A DNA stretch of 64,000 nucleotides from contig NZ_KB217478.1 in assembly GCF_000331305.1 (NCBI RefSeq), positions 8,683,433 through 8,747,432 of the forward strand. Reading direction: 5' to 3'. The stretch is from Calothrix sp. PCC 7103. Lineage in GTDB: Bacteria; Cyanobacteriota; Cyanobacteriia; Cyanobacteriales; Nostocaceae. The translations under genes were made by a program, and so were the position numbers. Shown here one piece after another: positions 1 to 10,900 of the stretch. The notes under the pieces were generated by a model. The model was not told the DNA's origin and ran no database searches. It saw only the letters and a program-made list of their open reading frames with translations. Positions within the stretch are counted from its first letter, which is position 1. Each line of letters starts with the position of its first letter.

Positions 1-38
1 TGATAATATTATCCCTTTATTGATAATCATCTCCTTCT

Positions 39-806
39 CTAACGCCACCTTGACTGGGCTGCGATATAACCTAACCCCTGTTTTTTGCGAAAAACCGCGA
101 CAGCAGGGCCAGTTGCTTTCAGATAGCGTCCATCTTCCAAACCAGAGATACCGCTAATTCGTCTGTCTGCGCTCGAATTGGTTCTTTCCCATTTACCATC
201 AGCATTTTTGCGAATCGAAATAATACCTAGTCCTTGATCTAACAGCGCTTCTTTAGAGATTTCCCGAATTTTCGCCTTGTTAGGGTCTTTATCAGGCAAA
301 CCAAAAGCATTGATTTCACTTTTCTTTGACCCTTGCCCTTTGAGGACTGTTTTTACTTCGTCAAATGGTAGCGATTTACCAATAACATCTTGATAAGTTT
401 GCATCCAAGGGGCAGCACTGATATATTCAAAATTAATTGCAAGATACCCCTCGTTTTCGCTGGTTGGGATAAAAGACAAATAATCATTATTGTAACCGAA
501 GCGGGAATCACCGATTTTATCTCCCCAAGTACCAATAACTTGGTATTGAAAACCATCTGGCAATACTAAATCATCAACTACCTCAAAATTGCTATACTGT
601 TCTTTCTGCTGTTCTGGCTTAAATCCATCTGTTTCTAGGGGAATGGCGCCTTTGATTGGATTAAATGTAAATGATGCTTTAACACCTGGTGTTGTAGTTT
701 GGGGGGTAACAGAAACCTTGCTGTTACACCCAGTTAGAGAACCCAAGGCTAAAGCACTTACGCTTCCTCCCATTAACAACAAAAATTCTCGACGTTGGAT
801 ACTCAT
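39..806 (-). pseudogene. PhoX-family phosphatase (DUF839), N-terminal third only
   Basis: The 255-residue product starts with a Tat-like signal (QRREFLLL) that runs into a lipobox (LTGC), so it would be an exported lipoprotein. The following sequence (VLPDGFQYQVIGTWGDKIGD, then EGYLAINFEYI and KATGPAVAVFRKK) is the N-terminal region of PhoX-like alkaline phosphatases, calcium/iron enzymes that release phosphate from organic esters in the periplasm. Members of this family usually have more than 600 residues. Here the frame stops after SRWR, before the NCxGGxTPWGT region that I would expect next. Only 38 bases remain to the window edge, and in the other frames they do not give an obvious continuation. 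A frameshift or truncation is therefore likely, but the rest of the gene may lie just outside the window. Confidence 0.6.
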
Positions 807-1172
807 TACAATTGGTATAATACACTACAAATTATAAGTTAGCTAAATAAATTTAACCTTATTAATTTAACTGTAATTCCTTAATTTTAAGAATAGGTTA
901 ATGAATTAGCAGTTGTAGCCGTTAACACTATATACTAATAAGCGTTTTTAACTTTAATCAAAAATCATCATATATAATAATCAACGACCGTACCGATGCT
1001 GAAATACCTTGAGAAATGCTCAAATTGTCAGAAAACCTTTACCTAGGGGCATCAATTGTCACAGTTCGCTGGCAAGATATTGAAAATATATAATTTGGGA
1101 TGATACTAACAATTTAATTAGCTTAAAATTTCAAGAAGAGCATTGTAGTGGAAAAATAGTAGCTTATACAAA

Positions 1173-1265
1173 GCATATATCCGCGAGTGCGTAGCTAGAA
1201 ATCCGAACACTCCCGTATCGATTGTTAAAAGTTTAGCGGAAGATGCAGATGATTATGTTCCGCAA
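1173..1265 (+). pseudogene. Relic of a leucine-rich-repeat-variant (LRV/HEAT-like) protein
   Basis: One frame reads YIRECVARNPNTPVSIVKSL followed by AEDADDYV. This is almost a consensus repeat of the LRV/HEAT-like proteins common in cyanobacteria (VRxxVAxNPNTPxxxLxxLAxDxDxxVR). No start codon or further repeats are present on either side, so this is a fragment of a lost gene. I see no other gene in the 807-1415 gap. The rest is AT-rich sequence that must hold the promoters of the flanking divergent genes. Confidence 0.5.
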
Positions 1266-1415
1266 TTCTCTCACAATATCGATTCGGTTATTTCACACCT
1301 TATAGGCGCCTATAAACATAATACTTATAACTAAAATCCGGTAGGATAGTGTAGTGTAGCCGATAGCTATACTTATATATTAATGTGAGGCTACGTCTGC
1401 TCCACACATTGCACT

Positions 1416-3770
1416 ATGTCCATGACGACAACTTCTAATTTTCTTAGTCACCTCAACCCCAGTCAACGCCGTGCCGTCGAACACTACTGCGGGCCTTTGC
1501 TTGTTGTGGCAGGCGCCGGTTCTGGCAAAACACGCGCTCTGACTTATCGTATCGCTAATTTAATTCTCGAACACAATGTTGACCCAGAGAATATTTTAGC
1601 GGTTACTTTTACCAATAAAGCCGCGCGGGAAATGAAAGAACGTATCCAAAAACTGTTCGCCGACCACATGGCGATGCAAGAATATGGAGAAAAGTATGAT
1701 TTGTTACCTGAGTATGACCAGGTGAAGTTACGTTCGCGCGTTTATAAGAATGTTATCAAAGATATGTGGTGCGGTACATTCCACAGTTTGTTTTCGCGTA
1801 TTCTCAGGTTAGATATAGATAAATACCAGGATGAGAATGGTCGCAAATGGAATAAAAATTTCTCTATATTCGATGACTCTGATGTCAACGCAATAATTAA
1901 GGAGATTGTTACCAAGCAACTCGACCTTGATGATAAAAAGTTTGAACCCCGTTCAGTACGGTATGCTATTAGTAATGCCAAGAACCAAGGTTTATCACCT
2001 AAAGAATTTGAGCGTGAGCAGCCTAATTATCGTGGTCGGATAATTTCTCAAGTTTACAGTTGCTATCAAGATAGGTTAGCGGAAAATAATGCGCTTGACT
2101 TTGACGATTTAATTTTGATACCAACAAGATTATTTCAACAAAATAAACAAGTTTTAAATTATTGGCATAGCAAGTTTCATCATATTTTAGTTGATGAATA
2201 TCAAGATACTAATAGAACACAGTATGATTTAATTCGCTTGCTATCTACTAATGGTGAAACTGATAAAAATAATTGGAATTGGAATGACCGTTCAACCTTC
2301 GTGGTGGGTGATGCAGACCAATCAATTTACTCATTTCGCATGGCTGACTTTACCATTTTAATGGGTTTTCAAGGTGATTTTGGTGATGGTTTAGATGATG
2401 ACGATACCAGTACGATGGTAAAATTAGAAGAAAACTATCGTTCGTGTGAGAATATTTTAGAAGCTGCCAATTCTTTAATTGAAAATAATACTGAGCGTAT
2501 TGATAAAGTTCTCAAACCAACTCGTTCTGCTGGTGAGAAAATTTATTTGTTTAAAGCTGACGATGAAGTGGTTGAAGCTGATTTTGTTGTTAACCAAATT
2601 CGTAAGCTCGAATATGAAAATCCTGATATAGATTGGGGAAGTTTTTCTATACTATATCGTACTAATGCTCAATCACGTCCATTTGAGGATTTATTAGTAA
2701 AATATCAAATTCCCTATACGGTTGTTGGTGGGTTTAGATTCTACGACCGTAAAGAAATTAAAGATATTCTTGCTTATTTAAAAGCTGTTAGTAACCCTGC
2801 TGATACTGTTAGTATTATGCGCGTTATTAATACTCCTAGACGTGGTATTGGTAAGTCAACGCTTGATACGCTATCGCGAGCTTCTCAAGAGTTAGGTACT
2901 ACTTTGTGGGAAATACTCAGCGATGAAACATCAGTTAACACTTTAGCTGGACGTGCTGCCAAAGCTGTAAATGGGTTTGCCGATATTATTAAAAAGTGGC
3001 AAGCACAAGTTGAGACGCTTCCTGTTGCCGAGCTTGTGCAGGGAATAATTGAAGATTCTGGTTATGTCCAAGATTTACATACTACAGGAACCGATGAGTC
3101 ACAAGACAGAATCGAAAACATCCAAGCGCTTTATAATGCTGTATTAGAGTTTCAAGAAGAAAACGAAGATAACGCGACTTTACAAGGTTATTTGGAAAAA
3201 ACTTCTCTTAGTTCCGATTTAGATAATTTGAAAGAGGGTGATGCCGCAGTATCTTTAATGACATTACACGCATCAAAAGGGTTAGAATTTCCGATTGTTT
3301 TCTTAGTGGGTTTAGAGCAAGGATTATTCCCTAACTACCGTTCAATGCAAGACCCCGCTTCTTTAGAAGAAGAACGGCGCCTATGTTACGTTGGTATTAC
3401 TCGCGCACAAGAAAGGTTATTTATTAGCCACGCACGTGAACGTAGATTATACGGTAGCAGAGAACCTGCTATTCGCTCCCAATTTCTCGATGAGCTACCT
3501 ACAGAATTAATCGCAACACAACAAGGTGGGCGCCAAGCTAACGTTAGAACTAGTACAGGTAATATTAGAAGTGACCGAAGTGGCACCAGTACAGGAGGTA
3601 CAGTAATAAAATGGGAAGTTGGCGATATAGTGCTACATAAAACATTTGGAGAGGGTGAAATTACTCACGTATTTGACCCGAATAATAAAACCTCTGTAGC
3701 AGTTAAGTTTCCCAACTTAGGTACAAAAATCATCGACCCACGAGTCGCACAGTTGCAGAAAATTGGTTAA
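1416..3770 (+). CDS. pcrA: ATP-dependent DNA helicase PcrA/UvrD (superfamily 1A)
   Basis: This 784-residue protein is a 3'-5' helicase for nucleotide-excision and mismatch repair and for clearing RecA or stalled complexes from DNA. Visible motifs are the Q-motif/LNPSQRRAV start, Walker A GAGSGKT (33-39), motif Ia TFTNKAAREMKER, Walker B VDEYQDTN, motif III GDADQSIYSFR, motif IV EENYRS, motif V TLHASKGLEFPIVFL and motif VI EEERRLCYVGITRA. The C-terminus has the PcrA-type Tudor-like tail (WEVGDIVLHKTFGEGEI), which in the family contacts RNA polymerase. Length and order match full-length family members. The ATG at 1416 is used because it lies about 14 residues before the LNPSQ motif, as is usual. 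The gene stands alone, with a dispersed repeat directly after its stop. Confidence 0.95.
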   Translation: MSMTTTSNFLSHLNPSQRRAVEHYCGPLLVVAGAGSGKTRALTYRIANLILEHNVDPENILAVTFTNKAAREMKERIQKLFADHMAMQEYGEKYDLLPEYDQVKLRSRVYKNVIKDMWCGTFHSLFSRILRLDIDKYQDENGRKWNKNFSIFDDSDVNAIIKEIVTKQLDLDDKKFEPRSVRYAISNAKNQGLSPKEFEREQPNYRGRIISQVYSCYQDRLAENNALDFDDLILIPTRLFQQNKQVLNYWHSKFHHILVDEYQDTNRTQYDLIRLLSTNGETDKNNWNWNDRSTFVVGDADQSIYSFRMADFTILMGFQGDFGDGLDDDDTSTMVKLEENYRSCENILEAANSLIENNTERIDKVLKPTRSAGEKIYLFKADDEVVEADFVVNQIRKLEYENPDIDWGSFSILYRTNAQSRPFEDLLVKYQIPYTVVGGFRFYDRKEIKDILAYLKAVSNPADTVSIMRVINTPRRGIGKSTLDTLSRASQELGTTLWEILSDETSVNTLAGRAAKAVNGFADIIKKWQAQVETLPVAELVQGIIEDSGYVQDLHTTGTDESQDRIENIQALYNAVLEFQEENEDNATLQGYLEKTSLSSDLDNLKEGDAAVSLMTLHASKGLEFPIVFLVGLEQGLFPNYRSMQDPASLEEERRLCYVGITRAQERLFISHARERRLYGSREPAIRSQFLDELPTELIATQQGGRQANVRTSTGNIRSDRSGTSTGGTVIKWEVGDIVLHKTFGEGEITHVFDPNNKTSVAVKFPNLGTKIIDPRVAQLQKIG

Positions 3771-3780
3771 TGTTTTATCA

Positions 3781-3816
3781 GTAGGTTGGGTGGAGGCTTT
3801 GCGTAACCCAACTTAC
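3781..3816. repeat. Dispersed palindromic repeat, GTAGGTTGGG family
   Basis: An inverted repeat with arms GTAGGTTGGG and CCCAACTTAC starts ten bases after the helicase stop. Related copies are at 5979-6011, 18830-18854 and, as a long double form, 38013-38087. It resembles the REP-like intergenic palindromes of Nostocales. It may end the helicase transcript, but there is no T-run. Confidence 0.7.
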
Positions 3817-3925
3817 AATTTATGTTCGGGTAATTTCTGCTCTTGTTTTAATTCTTTTCTGTCTGAACGGCCTAAAACCAATTTTGTCAAAAACATAGTT
3901 ACCAGTCAAAAAAATCCTGCGAAGG

Positions 3926-4201
3926 AAGATATTAGTTGCGAATGTATTCCTTGATGCCCCAGATTGGACTATTGAAATATTATCCCCCGAACAAAGTCAA
4001 ACAAAAGTAACAAAAAATATTCTGCATTGCCTCAAACATGGCACAGAAATGGGTTGGCTGATTGACCCAGATGAGCTAACTGTGTTTCTTTATATATGAG
4101 AAACTGTACAATTATTTGATGAACCTCAACAAAAATTACCCGTACCACCTTTTGCGAATAAATTTAAATTAATAGTAGGGGATTGTTTGGCTGGTTGCTA
4201 G
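3926..4201 (+). pseudogene. Uma2-family (DUF820) endonuclease-like gene, 5'-truncated with internal stop
   Basis: The frame reads ANVF, then APDWTIEILSPEQSQTKVTK and GTEMGWLIDPDELTVFLY. This is the conserved core of Uma2 proteins, PD-(D/E)XK-fold putative nucleases present in very many copies in cyanobacteria. A TGA follows FLYI at about 4097. The same frame then continues with ETVQLFDEP and KLPVPPFA to a TAG at 4199. The N-terminal part, normally 80-100 residues, is missing; a dispersed repeat lies upstream. With a lost start and an in-frame stop this cannot make a full protein. Confidence 0.7.
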
Positions 4202-4227
4202 AGTAAGATTTCAACAACTCTCTGTGC

Positions 4228-4275
4228 AGACGCAATTCATTGCGTCTCTACTCTGTGTTCTCTATGTCTCTGTGG
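4228..4275. repeat. Dispersed repeats: agacgcaa/ttgcgtct palindrome plus CTCTGTGTTCTCTxTGxCTCTGTGG element
   Basis: The palindrome agacgcaattcattgcgtct (4228-4247) belongs to the same GTAGAGAC-type family as copies at 16339, 42259 and 52699. It is followed by CTCTGTGTTCTCTATGTCTC (4251-4270) and TGTGG. An inverted relative of this second element lies at 32338-32363. Both sit just before the metallophosphoesterase start. Confidence 0.6.
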
Positions 4276-4296
4276 TAAAAATATATCTAATATATT

Positions 4297-5928
4297 ATGT
4301 CAACTACCTTAAAACTACTAACCGACCCCTTTCTGCAACTTCCAACTCCAACAGGAATAAATGTTGTTTGGTTTACAGAGTTTGCTGGTTTACAACACAC
4401 AGTATATTACGGCGAAAATCTTAATCTAAGCACAGGCGCCACTACAACCAAACTCACTCGCACCCGCGAAGACCAAGACTCACGAGTTGGAAACAAACTA
4501 TACAAACAACCCACTACCCGCGATATTTGGCGCCACGAAGCAGAAATTACTAACTTAACTCCAGGTGTACGAGTTAATTATCGCGTTAATAGTATAGATG
4601 ATAACGATAGTATCGTTATTAGCGACATATTTACTTTGGCGCCTCTCCCAGTTCCCAATACCCCTCTAAAAATTCTTCTCACATCTGACCATCAAATTAA
4701 GCCAATGGTCGCGGCAAATTTACAAAAAGTTACAGAAGCAATTGGAATAGTTGATGCAGTTTGGTTTGCAGGTGATTTAGTTAACATTCCTGACCGTGCG
4801 AGCGAATGGTTTGATGATAATAGAGGTAATGCGTTTTTCCCTTGTTTACAAGGACGTGGTAATTATGAAATGGACTGGGATGGAACGAAAATAACTTATA
4901 AGGGAGGACAAATTATACAACATGCTCCTATGTTTACCTGTATTGGAAATCATGAATTAATGGGACGCTTTGCACGTGAAGGCAGTTTGAACAAAGAATT
5001 TGACGATACTATTCCTCGTGATATCGCGCGTAAGTTATATGGAGAAGAGTATTTAAAAGATAATTCCTTCAACACCGATACATACGAAGAAATTTTTACT
5101 TTACCCCAAAGCGAGACAGGAGGGAAAACTTATTACGCTACTACCTTTGGTGATATACGTCTAGTAGTACTCTATGCTACAAATATGTGGCGGTTGGTAT
5201 CAACCGAAGATGGACGCAAAGGTAAGTATGGAGAACCAAAAGATGATTTAGAAAACCCAGAAAATTGGGGTTATGGGCAAATTATTTATGAACCGATAGC
5301 AAAAGGAAGTAGACAGTATAACTGGTTGGAAGCAGAATTAAATAGCTTAGAGTTTCAACAAGCTAAATATAAAGTAGTGATGCTGCACCATCCATTTCAT
5401 ACACTCGGTGATAATATTGTTCCTGCTTACACCGACCCAGTACAAATTATTGAATACGATGACAACGGTAATGTTAAAGATGTGCGATATGAATATCCCA
5501 AAAATGCAGATTATTTAATGCGTGATGTAATACCGTTACTCGAAGCAGCAAAAGTACAACTTGTCTTTTTTGGACATTCGCATTTGTGGAACCGTTTTAC
5601 GAGTGAATCGGGAATGCATTTTATTGAAACTTCTAATGTCGGTAATTCTTACGGCGCCGCTTTTGAGAACCGTAAGCGTGGTAATGTGCCTACTATGGGT
5701 AGCAATGATTATATTGAAATAGGAGACCCTAACGGTTTAGAACCTGTTGTACCTACACTGGCACCGATGTTTAATGAAGAGGGCGCCAAAATACCTTATA
5801 TTTCAAGTAATGAAGTTACTGTGTTTAGTATTTTTGATACTGAAACATCTACAATAACCAGTTATCGATTTGATACCAGTAAGCCAGAAAGCGAAGTGAT
5901 CAAGTTTGATGAGTTTAAATTAATTTAA
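4297..5928 (+). CDS. Metallophosphoesterase with N-terminal beta-sandwich (purple acid phosphatase-like layout)
   Basis: This 543-residue protein has about 110 N-terminal residues resembling the fibronectin-like domain before purple acid phosphatase cores (HTVYYG, then WRHEAEITNLTPGVRVNYRV). A calcineurin-like catalytic domain follows. Metal-ligand motifs are SDHQ (D131), GDLVN (G159-D160), GNHE (217-220), LHHPFHT (H364, H365) and GHSH (426-429). Together they support a two-metal phosphohydrolase acting on phosphomonoesters or diesters; the substrate is unknown. I see no signal peptide, which is unusual for this layout and suggests a cytoplasmic enzyme or an unrecognised export signal. The ATG at 4297 opens directly on the beta domain. 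It is a single-gene unit flanked by dispersed repeats. Confidence 0.8.
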   Translation: MSTTLKLLTDPFLQLPTPTGINVVWFTEFAGLQHTVYYGENLNLSTGATTTKLTRTREDQDSRVGNKLYKQPTTRDIWRHEAEITNLTPGVRVNYRVNSIDDNDSIVISDIFTLAPLPVPNTPLKILLTSDHQIKPMVAANLQKVTEAIGIVDAVWFAGDLVNIPDRASEWFDDNRGNAFFPCLQGRGNYEMDWDGTKITYKGGQIIQHAPMFTCIGNHELMGRFAREGSLNKEFDDTIPRDIARKLYGEEYLKDNSFNTDTYEEIFTLPQSETGGKTYYATTFGDIRLVVLYATNMWRLVSTEDGRKGKYGEPKDDLENPENWGYGQIIYEPIAKGSRQYNWLEAELNSLEFQQAKYKVVMLHHPFHTLGDNIVPAYTDPVQIIEYDDNGNVKDVRYEYPKNADYLMRDVIPLLEAAKVQLVFFGHSHLWNRFTSESGMHFIETSNVGNSYGAAFENRKRGNVPTMGSNDYIEIGDPNGLEPVVPTLAPMFNEEGAKIPYISSNEVTVFSIFDTETSTITSYRFDTSKPESEVIKFDEFKLI

Positions 5929-5978
5929 TTTCTCTTGTGAGGTAGGTATCCTTGCTTGCCTTATATTAACAAGATTTA

Positions 5979-6011
5979 TGTTGGGTTCCGCTGTTGCTCC
6001 ACCCAACCTAC
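5979..6011. repeat. Dispersed palindromic repeat, GTAGGTTGGG family (reverse orientation)
   Basis: TGTTGGGTTCCGCTGTTGCT followed by CCACCCAACCTAC is the reverse-orientation form of the repeat at 3781. It lies 50 bases after the metallophosphoesterase stop. The 5929-6173 gap holds nothing else that I recognise. Confidence 0.65.
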
Positions 6012-6173
6012 AACTATTACCATAACAAATCTACTCAAAGATTTGTATGTAGTCTGCGACTATTGACTTATAAAGTGTGAATATTGACTATTAGCAGTTA
6101 GCTATTCAGGTTTACTAAGGCTTGCTACTCACTTATTTAAGTATAAACTCCTGACTGTTGAATATATAGAATA

Positions 6174-7934
6174 ATGATTAATCGTGCATTGGATGATTGG
6201 TACCAGTATATTAGTAAACGTCCAGCCCTTGCTGTGACTTATTCTGTGTTATGGGTGGTCTTGGTTTGTGGGTTGGCGTTTTTTTGGCATTTGGGTAGTA
6301 TCGGTTTGATTGATGAAACTGAACCTCTGTTTGCTGAGGCTTCACGGCAAATGATAGTGCGTAATGATTGGATAACGCCTTTTTTTAATGATGAAACACG
6401 ATTTGATAAGCCTGCTTTGGTTTACTGGTTTCAAGCTATTGGATATTTAATTATAGGTGTAAATGAATGGGCGGTGCGTATTCCTAGCGCAGTTGCGGCA
6501 ATGGTAACGATAGGTTTATCTTTTTATACTTTACAGTGGTATTTTTTAAAGCGAGATGCTTTGGAAGGTGTTACATTGCCGACTCGTCGCTGGTTTATTC
6601 CTTCTTTAGCAGCAGCAATGATGGCTTTTAATGCGTCGATGCTCGTTTGGGGTCGAACGGGTGTTTCTGACATGTTGCTTACTGGTTGTATAGCTTCGTC
6701 TTTACTTTGCTTTTTTCTTGGCTATGCGAAACAGCAGGAAGGAGAAGTAAGTAGTGGTTGGTATTTTGCTTTTTATGTTTTGGTTGCAGGCGCTATTTTA
6801 ACTAAGGGACCTATTGGTATAGTGTTACCAGGTTTAGTGATTGCGGCTTTTTTATTTTATCTTGGTAACTTTTTTGAGGTGCTGCGAGAAATACGTTTAA
6901 TTCCGGGTCTGTTAATTATTTTTGGGTTATCGGCGCCTTGGTATATGCTTGTGATTTGGCGCAACAATGATTATATAGATTCTTTTTTTGGCTATCATAA
7001 CGTTGAACGCTTTACTGATGTTGTAAATGGACATCAGGCACCTTGGTTTTTTTATTTTATTGTGGTGTTGCTTGGTTTTGCACCATATTCCGTTTATTTA
7101 CCGAGTGCGATGCTTAATTTAAAGTTTTGGCAACGAGAAAATTGGCGCCATAAACCTAGAGTTGAACAACTTAGCTTATTCGCGTTCATATGGTTTTTGT
7201 GCGTATTTGGCTTTTTTACTATTGCTGTTACAAAACTTCCTAGCTACGTTTTACCTTTAATGCCTGCTTGCGCTATACTTGTGGGGATATTATGTGCTGA
7301 TGTTCTAACTTTATCCCCAACTCCTGGGTTTCGCTTCAGTGCTTGGGTTAATATAGTTTTTGTTTCCGCTTGTTCTGCTGCCTTGTTCTATGTTCCTAAA
7401 CTACTTGGTTATGACCCTGCTGCACCAAATATTGCTCAAACTATACAACAGTCGAATATTACGGTTGTCAGTGGTATAATTTGGCTTGTTTGTGCAATAG
7501 TGTTAGCGTTTTTAGTGTTGAGAAAATACTGGGTTGCTTTGATAGGTACTAATTTAATTGCATTCGCTTTATTTTTAGTGTTTGCTTTAACACCAGCATT
7601 ATTTATTATGGACGGTGAACGACAACTATCTTTACGTAAATTATCTGCTGTTGTTGTGCAAAATATCCAACCCCAAGAAGAACTAATTATGGTTGGCTTC
7701 AAAAAACCTACCGTTGCTTTTTACACTCAACGTCACGTTACTTACATTCGGACGAATGAAGCTGGGAGCCAGTATATACTAAATAAAACTGCAAAAAATA
7801 ATTCTTCGTCGGTATTAGTTTTAACACAACCGAGAAAATTTTCAGAAATGGGGTTACAACCAACTGATTATAAGGTTTTGGGTGATAGCGGCGCCTATCA
7901 ATTAGTACGGGTCGAAAAGAAACCAGGTTTCTAG
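6174..7934 (+). CDS. ArnT/PMT-like GT39-family glycosyltransferase, membrane protein
   Basis: The 586-residue protein has about a dozen hydrophobic segments. Its first periplasmic loop has the signature of lipid-linked sugar transferases: DETEPLFAEASRQM, then DWITPFFNDETRFDKPALVY. These acidic residues (DE, and the D/E of the loop) are those that bind sugar and metal in ArnT/PMT enzymes. Such proteins move a sugar from a polyprenyl-phosphate donor to a lipid or protein on the periplasmic face. The acceptor here is not known; cyanobacteria lack the classical aminoarabinose pathway, so the ArnT name refers to fold only. The start follows the short cytosolic leader MINRALDDWYQYISKRP before TM1. 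It converges on the hybrid kinase gene, with only 4 bases between the two stops. Confidence 0.85.
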   Translation: MINRALDDWYQYISKRPALAVTYSVLWVVLVCGLAFFWHLGSIGLIDETEPLFAEASRQMIVRNDWITPFFNDETRFDKPALVYWFQAIGYLIIGVNEWAVRIPSAVAAMVTIGLSFYTLQWYFLKRDALEGVTLPTRRWFIPSLAAAMMAFNASMLVWGRTGVSDMLLTGCIASSLLCFFLGYAKQQEGEVSSGWYFAFYVLVAGAILTKGPIGIVLPGLVIAAFLFYLGNFFEVLREIRLIPGLLIIFGLSAPWYMLVIWRNNDYIDSFFGYHNVERFTDVVNGHQAPWFFYFIVVLLGFAPYSVYLPSAMLNLKFWQRENWRHKPRVEQLSLFAFIWFLCVFGFFTIAVTKLPSYVLPLMPACAILVGILCADVLTLSPTPGFRFSAWVNIVFVSACSAALFYVPKLLGYDPAAPNIAQTIQQSNITVVSGIIWLVCAIVLAFLVLRKYWVALIGTNLIAFALFLVFALTPALFIMDGERQLSLRKLSAVVVQNIQPQEELIMVGFKKPTVAFYTQRHVTYIRTNEAGSQYILNKTAKNNSSSVLVLTQPRKFSEMGLQPTDYKVLGDSGAYQLVRVEKKPGF

Positions 7935-7938
7935 GTTT

Positions 7939-10900
7939 CTAAGATTTTAAAATTTTATGAATTTCATGCAGTAAATCTTCCATCGAAATAGAACGAGGTA
8001 AGGTTTTAGCGGTTGACTTTGCTGACGTGTGAGTTGATACTATCGAGATTAAATTTTCTTGCTTTTCGTTAGTGTTTACACGTCGGTCAAGTATTAACAT
8101 TGGTGGTAAATTAAAAGGTAATTTCTCTAAGGTCTTGAGTGTAGAAATTACTTGTTTCTCTGGCGCCGATTCTTCTAAACAAACCACCAGTAAGTCAATA
8201 CTACGATGGCGAATTTGCTGTAATAATTCAGACCATGAACGACAAGGTGCTGTTTTAAAGCCACCTGTTTGTAAATACTGAATTAATGCCTGCATCCATT
8301 CAGAAGCACGTGCTATATTAGTGTTATCACTTAGATTTCCTAAATGTTTTTCGACGCGATGATTACGTAAATGTGTATTGCGCGCTTCGGGTAAATCTGG
8401 CAATATGGCAAAATCGACTACTAATATACTAGGTGGGCAAGATATTCCTGCGGCTATTTGCAATACCGAAAGTAGCATGTTTACATTAAGAGTATTGTTT
8501 TCGTCGTTACTCAAGGGAGTTAAACACGGAAACACTGAAAGTCCCGAAATTTGAGAAGCAACTTGAGCGGCTTCAACGTTACACGTCACTAATGGTAAAG
8601 TTGCTAAACGAGGGTGTTGACTTATGGTTTCAAGATATTTTTTAGCTGTTTCCATCGGAGCATCTAGGAGCATAACATCGAATTGCCAAACCCTTGCTAG
8701 CAGCTCCGCTTGTTCTAGGTCGTCAACTTCGATAACACGATGCTCAGGTAGTGAAGGTTGGTTACTAACGATATCAGGATTTACAAGTCGCAAAATTCGT
8801 AGTGGAACGTTCGCAGCAATTACTTCTATATTTTCTCCAGTTTGTTTTTTAACTTCGGGTGAAACTGATAAACTGTCTAATAATGGCGCCAGCATTTGAT
8901 GCTGTACTGGTAAACGTAAAAATCCATCCGCACGATTTGCAAAAGCTTGTTCTTTCTCGGCAACAGTCGCAGTTACAATTACAGGAATATGACGTGTTGC
9001 ATCTTCTGATTTAAGCAATGTTAGTACATCCCAACCAGATAATAGTGGTAGCAGAGGGTTGAGAAATATTGCTTTGGGTTGTAACCTACGTGCTTTTTCG
9101 ACTGCTTCACATCCAGAACGTGCAATCGCTACACGATACCCCATTCCAGTTAGGTGTTCCGTTAACTCCTCTATATATCTACCTACTGCTTCGACTAATA
9201 ATATTAATCTTTGTGAGGAATCACGGCGCCCTCTAACATTACCTGTTGTCTCGAAATTATTTTTTGTAGACGGTACTGCATCAAAAAATGATTGACGTTT
9301 TAAGTTGATATCTTGCTGATAGCTGTATATTTTATCTTGCAATTTTTCTGTGGCAAGCTCTTTACGTCCATGAGGGTCGAGCGAGTTTTCTGTAAAACCT
9401 GCTTTTGGAGGACTCGGAGGAAGCAAAAGCGTAAACTGACTACCTTTACCTTCTCGTGATATAAAGCTAACATCACCTCCATGAAGTCTTGCTAAAGCAC
9501 GAGTTAATACAAGTCCTAACCCCGTACCCTCATACTGACGGGTTAATGGATTTTCTAACTGTTGAAATTTCTGAAAAATTAAATGTTGTTGGTGTTCAGG
9601 TATACCAATTCCTGTGTCCCAAACAGTGAAAGCAACCCAACCTTCCCAATAGTTAACACGCAAACCAATTTTGCCACCACCTTCGGTAAATTTGAAAGCG
9701 TTAGAGAGCAAGTGGACAAGCATTTGCCGCAACCGCTGTTCATCAGCAATAATTTCGTCTAAACCTGGTTCTATAAATAAACTAAATTCGTGGTTTTTTT
9801 CTGATTGTACTTTACTCAATGAGGTATGAATCGTTTTGCTTTCTGTTAAAGCTAGGTCACATACTGTTTTAATTTTGACAGAGCCTAATAATAACTCCAT
9901 TTGCCCGGTTTCCATTCGGGTCAAATCAAGAATATCATTAACCACACTCATTAAATGGCGCCCACTTTGATGAATAAGTCCAGCGTAACGTGCTTGCCGT
10001 TCGTTTAATTCACCTAATTGTTGGTCAATTAAAAGTCGAGATAACCCAAGAACTGCGGTTAAAGGGGTTTTGAGTTCATGACTAATACATGCCAAAAACT
10101 CGTCCTTCAAACGGTTCATTTGAATTAAATCAGCATTTTTTGCCGCTAATTCTTTACTTAGCTGCTGCTGTTCGGTAACATCAGTTGCTAGCACTAACCA
10201 TAGTTCACCACCATAACTAACAATTGAATTTAATTGATGCCCATCAAGTAATGAAACAAAATGTCGGGAAGGAACTTCGTAAGTTGAACCTTTTGAGAAC
10301 TGGATATCCTCAGACGTGTTTACATAACTTTGTCTAATATTATTTGGGGCAATTTCGGTTTCCGTTGAAAGTGATTCCTCCAATACCTTAATTTCAGGAC
10401 TATCAAGAGGAATTTTTGCGAACTGCCATACCCGTTCTTGACCGCTTTGCACTTCAACTACACAAGTACAAGTTCCTAGTTGACTATCAAGGACACAACG
10501 ATTATTTTTGGCTTTACTACGTCTTTTACTTGAAGTTGATTGTGTGCTACGACTCGTAGTCCTTGGTTTTATACCATCTGACAAAATTGTCTCGACTTCT
10601 TGCCGTACTCCATCTGGGTCTTTTAATACTCCTAACTGTTGCCACCATGCTGGGTTTTGCGCCACAATATCACCAGCACTCGTTTGCAACATTAAAGGCC
10701 AAGGTAAACGTTCGAGTAATTGTACTAACGATTGATATTGTTGAGATTTTTCTCTTGCTTTTAAAGAACTATTTAACGCGAGACTTGATGGTTGTGATGG
10801 TTTGGGAGCAGGATTTTTCTTACTTGCGCGTGCTGACGATTGCTTTTTCGTTTTATTACTACTATTGGAACTATTATTGACTATTAACTTGTTCAAATGC

